A stretch of DNA of 64,000 nucleotides, taken from contig JAFIHA010000049.1 in assembly GCA_017848965.1 (NCBI GenBank), forward strand, positions 1 to 64,000, given 5' to 3'. The DNA comes from Dechloromonas aromatica (nom. nud.) (GTDB lineage: Bacteria; Pseudomonadota; Gammaproteobacteria; Burkholderiales; Rhodocyclaceae). Below the pieces are notes generated by a model, which did not search any database, was not told the origin of the DNA, and saw nothing but the letters and a program-made list of their open reading frames with translations. A program made the position numbers and the translations under genes. Shown piece after piece: positions 27,739 through 37,110 of the stretch; position 1 is the first letter of the stretch; each line of letters begins with the position of its first letter.

Positions 27739-27827
27739 GGGGGTTCAGCCTGAAGACAAAGAGTGCATTTTACCGCAAGCGCCCGCCGCCCCGGCCGCGA
27801 CGCACGCTATCGGGACGATAAAGCACG

Positions 27828-29111
27828 CTACAGGTAACCGAGGTGACGCGGCAGCCACAGCGCCAGTTCCGGTACGAAGGTGACGAGCAGCACCGTCGAT
27901 CCCATCGCCAGCACCATCCACAGCACCCAGCGCACCGTGCTGTCCATGCCGATGCCGGCCATCCGGCAGGTAACCATCAGGTTCACGCCCATCGGCGGCG
28001 TGAACTGGCCGAGCGCCAGGTTCATCGTGATGATCACGCCGAACCACACCAGATCCCACTGGAAGTGCATGGCGATCGGCACCAGCAGCGGCAGGAAGAT
28101 GAAGTAGATCGAGATGGCGTCGAGGAACATGCCGGCGACCAGCAGCAACCCCTGGATCATCAGCAGCATGCCGGTTTCGCTCAGCCCGCTGCCGAGCACC
28201 GTCTGCGCCAGCCGGTCGAAGCTGCTCAGCGTCGAACTGGCCCAGGCGAAAACGCTGGCCAGGGCGATGATGATCATGATCACCGAGGAAATCTCGGCGG
28301 CTTCGACGAAGACCTTCCAGATGTCGTTCCAGCCGAGCTGGCGATTGATCACCGTGCCGACGAAGATGCCGTAGAAGACGGCGACGACGGCCGCTTCGGT
28401 CGGCGTGAACAGGCCGCTGCGCATGCCGCCGAGGATGATCACCGGCGCTGCCAGCCCCCACGCCGCTTCGCGCAGGCTCTGCCAGAACGGTGGCCGCGCC
28501 GCGCTGACGTCAGCCTCGAAGCCGCTGCGCACCGACAACCACCAGGCCATCAGGATCAACGCCAGGCCGACCAGGATACCGGGGATGATGCCAGCCGCGA
28601 ACAGCGCCGGCACCGACGCCGCCGGCACCAGCAGGCTGTAGATGATCAGCGCGATCGACGGCGGGATCAGGATGCCGGTCGAACCGGCGGAAGCAATCAC
28701 CGACGCGGTGAAGGCACGCGGGTAGCCGGCCTTGATCATCGACGGCAGCATCACCGCCCCGACCGCCGCCGAATCGGCCGGCCCGGAACCGGAAATGCCG
28801 CCCATGATCATCGCCACCAGGATGGCGACGATCGCCAAGCTGCCACGGCGCTGGCCGACGATGGCCGAGACGAAGCGGACGATGCCGGCGGCGACGCCGG
28901 CGCGCTCGAAGATCAGCCCGGCGATGACGAAGACCGGGATGGCCAGCAGCGGATACTTGGCGACGCCGGTATAGACGTTGGTCGGCAGCGACAGCATGCC
29001 GAAATCGGCAACCGCAACGACGGCAACGCCGGCCAGGCCCATGGCGACGGCAATCGGCACGCCGGCCAGCATCAGCGCCAGGAACAGCCCGAAGAGCAGC
29101 CAGTCCATCAT
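27828..29111 (-). CDS. TRAP transporter large permease (DctM), system 1
   Basis: 427-aa inner-membrane subunit with about twelve helices: the substrate-translocating, sodium-coupled part of a tripartite ATP-independent periplasmic transporter. DctM landmarks include LPTNVYTGVAKYPLLAIPVFV, GISGSGPADSAAVGAVMLPSM (the conserved loop after helix 3) and the closing LALGQFTPPMGVNLMV. ATG 29111 overlaps the DctQ stop (ATGATG start region). Cytoplasmic-membrane location; it works with the preceding DctQ and DctP genes. Substrate is unknown, probably a C4 or other carboxylate. Confidence 0.95.
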   Translation of the reverse strand: MMDWLLFGLFLALMLAGVPIAVAMGLAGVAVVAVADFGMLSLPTNVYTGVAKYPLLAIPVFVIAGLIFERAGVAAGIVRFVSAIVGQRRGSLAIVAILVAMIMGGISGSGPADSAAVGAVMLPSMIKAGYPRAFTASVIASAGSTGILIPPSIALIIYSLLVPAASVPALFAAGIIPGILVGLALILMAWWLSVRSGFEADVSAARPPFWQSLREAAWGLAAPVIILGGMRSGLFTPTEAAVVAVFYGIFVGTVINRQLGWNDIWKVFVEAAEISSVIMIIIALASVFAWASSTLSSFDRLAQTVLGSGLSETGMLLMIQGLLLVAGMFLDAISIYFIFLPLLVPIAMHFQWDLVWFGVIITMNLALGQFTPPMGVNLMVTCRMAGIGMDSTVRWVLWMVLAMGSTVLLVTFVPELALWLPRHLGYL

Positions 29112-29590
29112 TTCTCACCCCGCAGCAGCAGGACCAGGACGCGCAGCGCGATCAGCAGCGAGAGCAGCGGCAGCCAGATCGTGTACCACCACTGCGGCAC
29201 GCCGAGCGACGGCGAGGTGACTTCGAAGGTGTAGTCGTCCCAGGTCATCCGCGCACCGTACCAGGCGAGCAGGCCGAACATCAGCAGGCTGCAGGCCATC
29301 GAAAAACGGTAGGCGGCCGCCTTCAGCCGGGGTCCGCGAGCGACCAGATAGTCGATGGCGATGTGATGGCCGGTCTTGAAGGCGTGCGAGGCACCGACCA
29401 GGGTCATGACAACGAGCAGTGCGACGGAGACTTCCTCGGTGAAAGCGAAGGAGAAATCAGTGAAATAGCGGACGACGACATTGGCCATCGTCAACAGACA
29501 GAGCAAGGCCATCGAAGCGCCCATCAGGAAGCGCTCGACGCGCCCGAGCGTCAGCTTGCCGCGCGCGGCGGCGGATTCGGATTGCGACAT
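29108..29590 (-). CDS. TRAP transporter small permease (DctQ), system 1
   Basis: 160-aa four-helix membrane protein of the DctQ family, with VVVRYFTDFSFAFTEEVSVAL (conserved FxxxxEE after helix 1-2) and the HHIAIDYL motif typical of the family. It links binding protein and large permease. A GTG at 29611 is possible, but ATG 29590 is chosen; neither has a strong Shine-Dalgarno, so translation may be coupled to the upstream gene 57 bases away. It overlaps the dctM start. Confidence 0.92.
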   Translation of the reverse strand: MSQSESAAARGKLTLGRVERFLMGASMALLCLLTMANVVVRYFTDFSFAFTEEVSVALLVVMTLVGASHAFKTGHHIAIDYLVARGPRLKAAAYRFSMACSLLMFGLLAWYGARMTWDDYTFEVTSPSLGVPQWWYTIWLPLLSLLIALRVLVLLLRGEK

Positions 29591-29647
29591 GGGGAAAGAC
29601 TGTGAGGCCACGCCGAACGAAGCCGGCGCGGCGGGTGCGACAAAGGA

Positions 29648-30670
29648 TCAGCGTTTGGCAATGGCGGCTTCGGCCTTCTTGACCAGATCGGCACCGATCG
29701 TCTTCGCCCACTTCTGGTAGACCGGCCGCGTCGCCAGGACGAAGGCGTCGCGCTGTGCCGGCGTCAGGTGGGTGACGGTGACGCCGGAGGCCTCGATCTG
29801 CTTGAGCACCGCGTTATCGCTACCGGCGATGCCCTTACGCGCTTTCTCGATATTCTCGCGACCGGCTTGCAGCGCCGCCTGGCGAACCGCTTCGCGGTCG
29901 GCCGGCGTCCAGCTATTCCAGACCTGTTTGTTGACGACGAAGATCAGCGGATCGGCGACGTAATGCCACAAGGTCAGGTGCTTCTGGCCGACATTGGTCA
30001 GTTTGGCGGCGACGAACACCGAAAGCGGGTTTTCCTGGCCGTCGACAGCGCCGGACGCCAGCGCCGGCTGGGCGTCGGCCCAGCTCATCTGGGTCGGGTT
30101 GGCGCCGAGCGCGGAGAAGGTCTCGTTGTACAGCGGCGAACCGACGACGCGGAACTTCATGCCTTTCATGTCGGCTGGCGAAGTGATCGCCCGCTTCGAG
30201 TTCGACATCTCGCGGAAGCCGTTCTCGCCCCAGGCCAGAGGAATGACATCGCCCTTTTTCTCGAGCACGGCGAACAGGTCCTTGCCAACTTCGCCCTGGG
30301 TCAGCGCGTCCATCGCCTTGTAATCGGGCATCAGGAAAGGCAGCGAGAACAGGTTGAGTTCCTTGATCTGCGGCGACCAGTTGATCGTCGAACCAATCGA
30401 CATGTCGATGACCCCCTGGCGGATCGCCGTAAACTCGCGGGTCTGCTCGCCACCGACCAGCGAATTGCCGGCGTAGAGCTTGATGTTGATGCGGCCGTGG
30501 GTTTTTTCGCGGACCAGCTCGATCCAGCGCTCGCCGGCCTGCCCCCAGGGGAAGGCCGGACCGAGGGTGGTGGACAGCCGGTACTCGGCGCGGTAAGTCT
30601 GGGCCTGGGCCGCCCCGCTGGCCAGCAAACCAGCAGCAATGGCCGCCGCGATGAAAGTTCTGCGCAACAT
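29648..30670 (-). CDS. TRAP transporter periplasmic substrate-binding protein (DctP), system 1
   Basis: 340-aa binding protein. The signal peptide MLRRTFIAAAIAAGLLASGA ends with AQA before QTYRAEYRL. The family's carboxylate-binding arginine lies in MKGMKFRVVGSPLYNETFSA, and ANPTQMSWADAQPALASGAV follows, as in DctP/YiaO proteins. It leads the dctPQM unit, GGGGAGA precedes the start, and a promoter with a palindrome on its -10 is seen about 30-65 bases upstream. Confidence 0.95.
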   Translation of the reverse strand: MLRRTFIAAAIAAGLLASGAAQAQTYRAEYRLSTTLGPAFPWGQAGERWIELVREKTHGRINIKLYAGNSLVGGEQTREFTAIRQGVIDMSIGSTINWSPQIKELNLFSLPFLMPDYKAMDALTQGEVGKDLFAVLEKKGDVIPLAWGENGFREMSNSKRAITSPADMKGMKFRVVGSPLYNETFSALGANPTQMSWADAQPALASGAVDGQENPLSVFVAAKLTNVGQKHLTLWHYVADPLIFVVNKQVWNSWTPADREAVRQAALQAGRENIEKARKGIAGSDNAVLKQIEASGVTVTHLTPAQRDAFVLATRPVYQKWAKTIGADLVKKAEAAIAKR

Positions 30671-30701
30671 CGATGTCTCCCCTTGTCTGGTTGGATAAGC
30701 C

Positions 30702-30734
30702 GTCGATTATCGACCTGCCACCGCGACCACGCAA
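30702..30734 (-). promoter_or_regulatory. Candidate promoter and overlapping palindrome of the first TRAP operon
   Basis: On the minus strand, TTGCGT (30729-30734) and GATAAT (30706-30711) are separated by exactly 17 bases, a good sigma-70 arrangement that would give a leader of about 28 bases. The -10 lies inside GTCGAT-A-ATCGAC (30702-30714), a six-base inverted repeat around one base, which could be a repressor operator. Confidence 0.5.
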
Positions 30735-30748
30735 CCGGCCGTAGACGC

Positions 30749-30773
30749 AAAAAAGCCCGGTTTCCCGGGCCTT
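30749..30773 (-). terminator. Intrinsic terminator of the cold shock gene
   Basis: GCCCGG and CCGGGC around a four-base loop, followed on the minus strand by six T residues, about 20 bases after the stop of the cold shock gene. Confidence 0.85.
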
Positions 30774-30795
30774 TCGCAGCACAAGGAAGACTGAA

Positions 30796-31002
30796 TCAGT
30801 CGATCTTGTTGATGTTGGCTGCCTGCTTGCCCTTCGGACCGGTGACGATGTCGAAGGAAACGCGCTGGTTTTCAGCCAGGGTCTTGAAGCCGTTGCCCTG
30901 AATCGCGGAGAAATGGGCGAAGAGGTCTTCACCGCCGCCTTCCGGCGTGATGAAACCAAAACCCTTGGAGTCGTTGAACCACTTGACGGTACCAGTTGCC
31001 AT
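30796..31002 (-). CDS. CspA-family cold shock protein
   Basis: 68-aa single OB-fold nucleic-acid chaperone. RNA-binding motifs KGFGFITPE (RNP1) and DLFAHFSAI (RNP2) are both present, with the usual start [12 protein letters not shown]. It could act in cold adaptation or as a constitutive RNA chaperone. The intergenic region upstream supports a long 5' leader of about 100 bases, as is common for cold shock genes. Confidence 0.96.
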   Translation of the reverse strand: MATGTVKWFNDSKGFGFITPEGGGEDLFAHFSAIQGNGFKTLAENQRVSFDIVTGPKGKQAANINKID

Positions 31003-31112
31003 GTTGAAGCTTCCTTGGAAAAAATAAATAAATACCGAGAATCAAGACCGAGGAGCTGACAAACCGAAAACGGCGCAGGAACAACACACTGCCTGGAAAT
31101 CCCGTGCCCGCG

Positions 31113-31140
31113 AGTATGCTGCAGCTTACGAAGAATGCAA
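31113..31140 (-). promoter_or_regulatory. Candidate promoter of the cold shock gene
   Basis: Minus strand TTGCAT (31135-31140), 16-base spacer, CATACT (31113-31118). Transcription would start near 31106 and leave a leader of roughly 100 bases before the ATG at 31002, long for such a small gene but typical of csp mRNAs. Confidence 0.4.
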
Positions 31141-31213
31141 AGCCTTTTTCAGATTTTTTTTCGCCGCCCTGCCAAAAAGCCCGAAATTCAGCAGGGAAGC
31201 GACATTCCGCCGC

Positions 31214-32462
<1,249 letters not shown>

Positions 32463-32470
<8 letters not shown>

Positions 32471-32705
32471 GCTGGGCGCTCCATTCTTCGGGGGTCAGGG
32501 TCTTGAACGACAGGGCGTGCAGTTCGCCGGTCGCCAGTTTTTCCTGCAAGGTGCGATAGACCCGCTGCTGCCGCTGCACGCGGTTGAGGCCAGCGAACTC
32601 GGCGCTGACCACCAGCGCCTGGAAATGCTGGCCATCGCCATCAAGCTCCAGGTACTCGCAGTTCATGCCGGCGAGAATATATTGTTTGATCTCTTCGGGA
32701 TGCAT
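32463..32705 (-). CDS. ibaG: BolA-family protein IbaG (YrbA)
   Basis: 80-aa BolA-like protein; HPEEIKQYI start, the conserved histidine in [15 protein letters not shown] and the closing [15 protein letters not shown] fit the IbaG subgroup, which is found next to murA in many proteobacteria. It is thought to bind iron-sulfur clusters with monothiol glutaredoxins and to link to acid stress and envelope. ATG 32705 is 6 bases after the ABC permease stop. Confidence 0.93.
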
Positions 32706-32711
32706 GTTCTC

Positions 32712-33482
32712 TCAGTTTCTCAGTTTCCAGCCCTGCCGCAGCAGTCCCAGCGTGATCGCGGCCACTGCCAGCAGACAACCGGCGACGACCGCCAGGCTGA
32801 GTTCCGGCGCGACATCGGAAACACCGAAAAAGCCGTAACGGAAGCCGTCGATCATGTAAAAGACAGGATTGTAATGGGACAAACCCCGCCAGAACGGCGG
32901 CAGGCTGTGAATCGAATAAAAGACGCCGGACAACATGGTCAGCGGCATGATCAGAAAGTTCTGGAACGCAGCGAGCTGATCGAATTTCTCGACCCAGATC
33001 CCCGCCACCATGCCGAGCGCGCCGAACAGGGCACCGCTCAGGAAAGCGAAAGTGAAGATCCAGAGCGGCGCCGCCACCTGCAGGTCGACAAAAACGACGG
33101 TCGCCAGCAGCACGCCGACACCGACCATCAGGCCGCGCAGCAGAGCCGCCAGCACGTAGGCAGCAAAGAACGCGCCATAGGGAATCGGCGGCAGCAGGAC
33201 GAACACGATGGAACCGGTGATCTTGGCCTGGATCAGGCTCGACGATGAATTGGCGAAAGCGTTCTGCAGCACCTGCATCATCACCAGCCCGGGGATCAGG
33301 AAACTGGTGTAGCCAATGCCATGCACCCGGACATGGTCCTCGAGCACATGACCGAAGATCATCAGGTAGAGCATCGCCGTCAGCACCGGCGCGGCGACGG
33401 TCTGGAAGGCAACCTTCCAGAAGCGCAGGACTTCCTTGTAAAACAGGGTCCAGAAACCGATCAGCAACTCATTGATGCTCAT
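32712..33482 (-). CDS. ABC-2 type exporter permease (YadH-like)
   Basis: 256-aa membrane protein with six helices, of the ABC-2 family, similar to YadH. Typical pieces are GFWTLFYKEVLRFWKV at the amphipathic N-terminus and LMIFGHVLEDH, plus LPPFWRGLSHYNPVFYMIDGFRYGF, the hallmark late motif (P...NP..Y..DG.R). It overlaps the ATPase gene by 4 bases. The exported substrate is unknown. Location between the mla genes and ibaG-murA suggests an envelope role, an inference from context only. Confidence 0.92.
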   Translation of the reverse strand: MSINELLIGFWTLFYKEVLRFWKVAFQTVAAPVLTAMLYLMIFGHVLEDHVRVHGIGYTSFLIPGLVMMQVLQNAFANSSSSLIQAKITGSIVFVLLPPIPYGAFFAAYVLAALLRGLMVGVGVLLATVVFVDLQVAAPLWIFTFAFLSGALFGALGMVAGIWVEKFDQLAAFQNFLIMPLTMLSGVFYSIHSLPPFWRGLSHYNPVFYMIDGFRYGFFGVSDVAPELSLAVVAGCLLAVAAITLGLLRQGWKLRN

Positions 33483-34198
33483 TGCCGTAGCGTCCGCATG
33501 AAAACCTCTTCCAGCGAAGCGCCGGGATGCGCCGCCATCAGGTTGGCCGTACTGTCGAGCGCAATCAGCTGCCCCTGTTTCATCAGGGCGATGCGGTTGC
33601 ACAGGGCTTCCGCCTCCTCGAGGTAATGCGTGGTCAGGATGATGGTGTGCCCCTCGCTGTTGAGGCGGCGGACGAACTGCCACAGACCTTGGCGCAATTC
33701 GACATCGACCCCGGCGGTCGGCTCGTCGAGAACGATCACCGGCGGCTTGTGTACCAGCGCCTGGGCAACCAGGACACGCCGCTTCATACCGCCCGACAGA
33801 CGCCGCATGTTGGCGTCGGCCTTGCTGGTGAGATCGAGGTGATGCAGGATTTCGTCGATCCAGTCATCGTTGTTGCGGATACCGAAGTAGCCCGACTGGA
33901 TGCGCAAGGTCTCGCGCACACTGAAGAAGGGATCGAACACCAGTTCCTGCGGCACCACGCCGAGCAGCCGCCGCGCCTGGCGGAAGTCACGCACGACATC
34001 GTGGCCAAGGACGCTGATCGAACCACTGTCGACCCGGGTCAGCCCGGCCAGGCAGGAAATCAGCGTCGTCTTGCCGGCGCCGTTGGGGCCGAGCAGGCCA
34101 AAAAATTCGCCGGGCTCGATGCGCAGCGATATTCCGGCCAGTGCCTTGAGGGAAGCAAAGGACTTGACGACGTCGACGACGGAAACGGCTGCAGGCAT
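33479..34198 (-). CDS. ABC transporter ATP-binding protein (YadG-like)
   Basis: 239-aa ATPase with Walker A GPNGAGKTT, Q-loop VVPQELVFD, signature LSGGMKRRV, Walker B VIVLDEPTAGVD and the H-loop histidine in ILTTHYLEEAE. The pattern is that of ABC-2 exporters (YadG, CcmA/DrrA group). It starts 11 bases after the mlaB stop and drives the permease encoded downstream. All catalytic motifs are intact. Confidence 0.95.
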   Translation of the reverse strand: MPAAVSVVDVVKSFASLKALAGISLRIEPGEFFGLLGPNGAGKTTLISCLAGLTRVDSGSISVLGHDVVRDFRQARRLLGVVPQELVFDPFFSVRETLRIQSGYFGIRNNDDWIDEILHHLDLTSKADANMRRLSGGMKRRVLVAQALVHKPPVIVLDEPTAGVDVELRQGLWQFVRRLNSEGHTIILTTHYLEEAEALCNRIALMKQGQLIALDSTANLMAAHPGASLEEVFMRTLRQ

Positions 34199-34209
34199 GG
34201 ACAGGCCGC

Positions 34210-34488
34210 TCAGGCCAGGGGCAACAGGTCGGAAATGCCGTAGAGTTCGGCCAGGGAGAGCACGCCGGCGGGAACGCCGACAAAGGAAAGGCGCTGCTTG
34301 GCCGCCTGGGCATGCCGCAGCCAGCCGAGCATCACCGCCAGCGCCGAGGAATCGGCTGCGTCGACGGCGGACAGATCGACGACCGAATCGCCCCCCATCT
34401 CGGCGCAGCCGGCCGCCAGCAAGGCCCTGGCATTCGCCATCACCATGGCGCCGCGAACGGCGAGGGCACCGTTGCTACGCTCGATCAT
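34210..34488 (-). CDS. mlaB: MlaB, STAS-domain subunit of the phospholipid ABC transporter
   Basis: 92-aa STAS-domain protein that binds MlaF and stabilises the MlaFEDB inner-membrane complex. The core VDLSAVDAADSSALAVMLGWL contains the conserved threonine/serine-bearing loop. Position at the end of mlaF-E-D-A-C-B and 4-base overlap with mlaC agree with this role. Confidence 0.85.
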   Translation of the reverse strand: MIERSNGALAVRGAMVMANARALLAAGCAEMGGDSVVDLSAVDAADSSALAVMLGWLRHAQAAKQRLSFVGVPAGVLSLAELYGISDLLPLA

Positions 34489-35117
34489 TTCTTGCCGTTT
34501 TTTGCCGCCGCAGCGACTTCCAGCGACTTGTTCTTGGCTGCCAGGCTGGCGATCAGGCCGTCGATGCCGCCAGCGCGCACTTCATTGGCGAACTGCTCGC
34601 GGTAATTGGTAACCAGACTGATGCCGGCCACGACAACATCGAAGACCTTCCAGTTGTCACCAGATTGTTCCAGCCAGTAATCGATCTGCACCGGTTGCGA
34701 ACCGGGTTGCGTCACTTCGGAGCGCACCAGCACTTCCGTTTCGCCGCTCTTCATCTTGAACGGCTTGAAAACGATACGCTGGTTGCTGTAGCTACTCAGT
34801 GCATTGGAGTAAGTGCGAACGAGCAGGTTCTTGAATTCTTCGGCCAGACGGTTCTTCTGGGCCGGGTTGGCGCTGCGCCAGTCGCGACCGACCGCCAGCG
34901 AGGTCATGCGCTGGAAATTGAAATAAGGCAGCACTTTGGCGTCGACCAGCGCGCTGATCTTCTGGATGTCCCCGTTGCGGATGTCCTTGTCCTGGCGGAC
35001 GATTTCCAGCACTTCTTCGGAAACACGACGAATCAGCGCGTCGGGCGCTTCGGCGGCAAACAGCGGAGCGGCGAGAAAACAGGCCAGGCATACAGCAAGC
35101 AAACGCTTGATCATCAA
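34485..35117 (-). CDS. mlaC: MlaC periplasmic phospholipid-binding shuttle
   Basis: 210-aa soluble periplasmic protein with a signal peptide (MMIKRLLAVCLACFLAAPLFA, cut before AEAPDA) and the Ttg2D/MlaC fold: EVLEIVRQDKDI, YFNFQRMTSLAVGRDW, LVRTYSNALSSY, YWLEQSGDNWKVFDVVVAGISLV. It carries phospholipids between the outer-membrane MlaA complex and the MlaFEDB transporter. It overlaps mlaB by 4 bases and lies 12 bases after mlaA. Confidence 0.95.
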   Translation of the reverse strand: MMIKRLLAVCLACFLAAPLFAAEAPDALIRRVSEEVLEIVRQDKDIRNGDIQKISALVDAKVLPYFNFQRMTSLAVGRDWRSANPAQKNRLAEEFKNLLVRTYSNALSSYSNQRIVFKPFKMKSGETEVLVRSEVTQPGSQPVQIDYWLEQSGDNWKVFDVVVAGISLVTNYREQFANEVRAGGIDGLIASLAAKNKSLEVAAAAKNGKK

Positions 35118-35129
35118 AGAACCCTCAAC

Positions 35130-35852
35130 TCAATCATCCAGACGCGGCGGGCGGCCATCGTAAATCAGGTTGCGGCGACGCTGCAGGTAGGCATCGCGCA
35201 CGTAGGCGTATTTGTCGAGCGCCGCTTCCTCGACCACCTTGTCGGCGGGCAGCAAACCGGCGCGAACATCGACGAAACGCAGGACCGAGGTACCAATGCG
35301 CACCGATTCCGGGTGGATCGTCGACACCGGGTCGACATAGGTATCGACAGCCCAGCCCAGCAGGTCGCGCGAGGTGCGCGGACCAACCACCGGCAGGAAG
35401 ACGTAGGGGCCGTTGCCGACGCCCCAAACCGCCATCGTCTGGCCGAAATCCTCGTTGTAACGCTCGAAGCCGAGTTCGCTGGCGACATCGAACAGCCCCA
35501 GGATACCGACAGTCGAGTTGATCAGGAAACGCGTCAGTCCCAGACCGGCATCGGCCGGCTTGCCCTGCAGCGCGTTGTTGGCACCGCCCCAGACTTCACC
35601 GACATTGCCGAAGAAATTGCCGACACTGGCCTTGACCGGCAAGGGAAAGGCAGCATCGTAGGCCTGGGCGACCGGACGGGCGGCGTATTTATCCAGCGCT
35701 TCGTTCACCGAGAACATCGAACGATTGAAGTTTTCGTAAGGATCGCGCTGAGCTTCCTGGGCGCTGGCATGAGCGGTCGAGACCGCCAGCGCACCGCCGA
35801 GAGCCAGCAGACGAAGCAATCGCCGAACCGAAAATCCTGCCTTCAATGTCAT
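35130..35852 (-). CDS. mlaA: MlaA (VacJ-type) outer-membrane protein
   Basis: 240-aa member of the VacJ family: DPYENFNRSMFSVNEALDKY, NFFGNVGEVWGGANNALQGK, GLTRFLINSTVGILGLFDVA and GPYVFLPVVGPRTSRDLLG are all family signatures. It has a cleavable signal (RLLALGGALAVSTAHASAQ) rather than a clear lipobox cysteine, so it may not be acylated as in E. coli. In E. coli it sits elsewhere; placement inside the mla operon here is as in many betaproteobacteria. It overlaps mlaD by 4 bases. Confidence 0.94.
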   Translation of the reverse strand: MTLKAGFSVRRLLRLLALGGALAVSTAHASAQEAQRDPYENFNRSMFSVNEALDKYAARPVAQAYDAAFPLPVKASVGNFFGNVGEVWGGANNALQGKPADAGLGLTRFLINSTVGILGLFDVASELGFERYNEDFGQTMAVWGVGNGPYVFLPVVGPRTSRDLLGWAVDTYVDPVSTIHPESVRIGTSVLRFVDVRAGLLPADKVVEEAALDKYAYVRDAYLQRRRNLIYDGRPPRLDD

Positions 35853-36319
35853 TTGCTATCCTGTCCTTCAGCCGCCTTGCCGAAAAGGAACTGGCTGATC
35901 AGTTTTTCCAAGACCACCGCTGACTGGGTCATTTTCACCGTGTCGCCCGGTTGCAGCATCTTCTCGTCGCCACCGACGTCGAAACCGATGTACTGCTCGC
36001 CCAGCAGACCCGCCGTATAAATCGATGCGAAGGTATCCCGCGGAAAGCGGTAACGCCCGTCGATATTCATCGTCACCACCGCCTGGTAGCTTTCGGGATC
36101 GAAGCGGATATCCGCGATCCTGCCTACCAGAACGCCGGCACTACGAACCGGACCGCGCACCTTCAGGCCGCCGATGTTATCAAACTTGGCTTGCAGCACA
36201 TAGGTCTCGGACAAGTGGGCCGCCGAAAGATTGCCCACCTTGAGCGCCAAAAACAACACTGCGGCAATGCCGAGAGCAACGAAGAAGCCGACCCAGAGGT
36301 CGATTACGGTACGGTTCAT
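35849..36319 (-). CDS. mlaD: MlaD, MCE-domain subunit of the phospholipid transporter
   Basis: 156-aa protein with one N-terminal membrane anchor (DLWVGFFVALGIAAVLFLAL) and an MCE domain: YVLQAKFDNIGGLKVRGPVRSAGV, then YRFPRDTFASIYTAGLLGEQYIGFDVG, ending in LPGD-like QPGDTVKM. It forms the hexameric lipid channel on the periplasmic side of MlaE. ATGA overlaps with both mlaE (upstream) and mlaA (downstream). Confidence 0.96.
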   Translation of the reverse strand: MNRTVIDLWVGFFVALGIAAVLFLALKVGNLSAAHLSETYVLQAKFDNIGGLKVRGPVRSAGVLVGRIADIRFDPESYQAVVTMNIDGRYRFPRDTFASIYTAGLLGEQYIGFDVGGDEKMLQPGDTVKMTQSAVVLEKLISQFLFGKAAEGQDSK

Positions 36320-37110
36320 GATGTTCCCCGGAACATGAACGATGTCAGAATGAAATCCAGCGCCAGAATGGTCATCGCCGAAGTCACGACGGTGCGGGTG
36401 ATCGCTCGCGACACCCCTTCCGCCGTCGGGACCGCGTCGTACCCCTCGAACACTGCAATCAGCGAAACAGCAAAACCAAAAACGACACTCTTGATGATGC
36501 CATTGAGAATGTCGTAGCGAAAATCGACGCTTGACTGCATCTGCGACCAGAAGGCGCCATCATCGACCCCGATGAAAACGACCCCGATCAGCCAGCCGCC
36601 GAACACGCCCATCGCCGAGAACATCGCCGCCAGCAGCGGCATCGACACCACCCCGCCCCAGAAGCGCGGCGCCACGACACGGGCCAGCGGATTGACCGCC
36701 ATCATGTCCATCGCCTTCAACTGCTCGGTCGTCTTCATCAGACCGATCTCGGCGGTGATCGACGAACCGGCCCGCGAGGCGAACAACAGGCCGGCAACCA
36801 CCGGTCCCAGCTCGCGCACCAGCGACAGTGCAACAAGAATCCCCAGGGCCTCGGTCGAGCCATAGCGCTGCAGGGTTTCGTAGCCCTGAAGGCCGAGCAC
36901 CAGGCCGACGAACAAGCCTGAAACCAGGATGATCAACAGCGATAGCACGCCACTGAAGTAGATTTCGCGCAAGGTCAGCGGCAGGCGACGGAAGGCCGTT
37001 CCGGAATGGGTCAGGATGGCGAAGAAGAAACGCGCCGCGAAACCGAGGCGCCAGATGCGATCGACGGTCGGCGCGCCGATCTTGCGCAGCAGGTCAAGCG
37101 GCCCCGGCAT
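36316..37110 (-). CDS. mlaE: MlaE, permease of the phospholipid transporter
   Basis: 264-aa inner-membrane permease. The MlaE family patterns ARFFFAIL, FSGVLSLLIILVSGLFVGLV, GLQGYETLQRYG, SLVRELGPVVAGLLFASRAG and EIGLMKTTEQLKAMDMMAVNP (the E..MK..EQ..A motif) are all visible. ATG 37110 overlaps the end of mlaF by 17 bases; the longer frame inside mlaF is an artefact. Confidence 0.96.
   Translation of the reverse strand: MPGPLDLLRKIGAPTVDRIWRLGFAARFFFAILTHSGTAFRRLPLTLREIYFSGVLSLLIILVSGLFVGLVLGLQGYETLQRYGSTEALGILVALSLVRELGPVVAGLLFASRAGSSITAEIGLMKTTEQLKAMDMMAVNPLARVVAPRFWGGVVSMPLLAAMFSAMGVFGGWLIGVVFIGVDDGAFWSQMQSSVDFRYDILNGIIKSVVFGFAVSLIAVFEGYDAVPTAEGVSRAITRTVVTSAMTILALDFILTSFMFRGTS

Noticed and set aside
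25822-27753. 643-aa plus-strand open frame opposite hisD and hisG
   Set aside because: Shadow of two standard histidine genes; no recognisable domain and no ribosome binding site.
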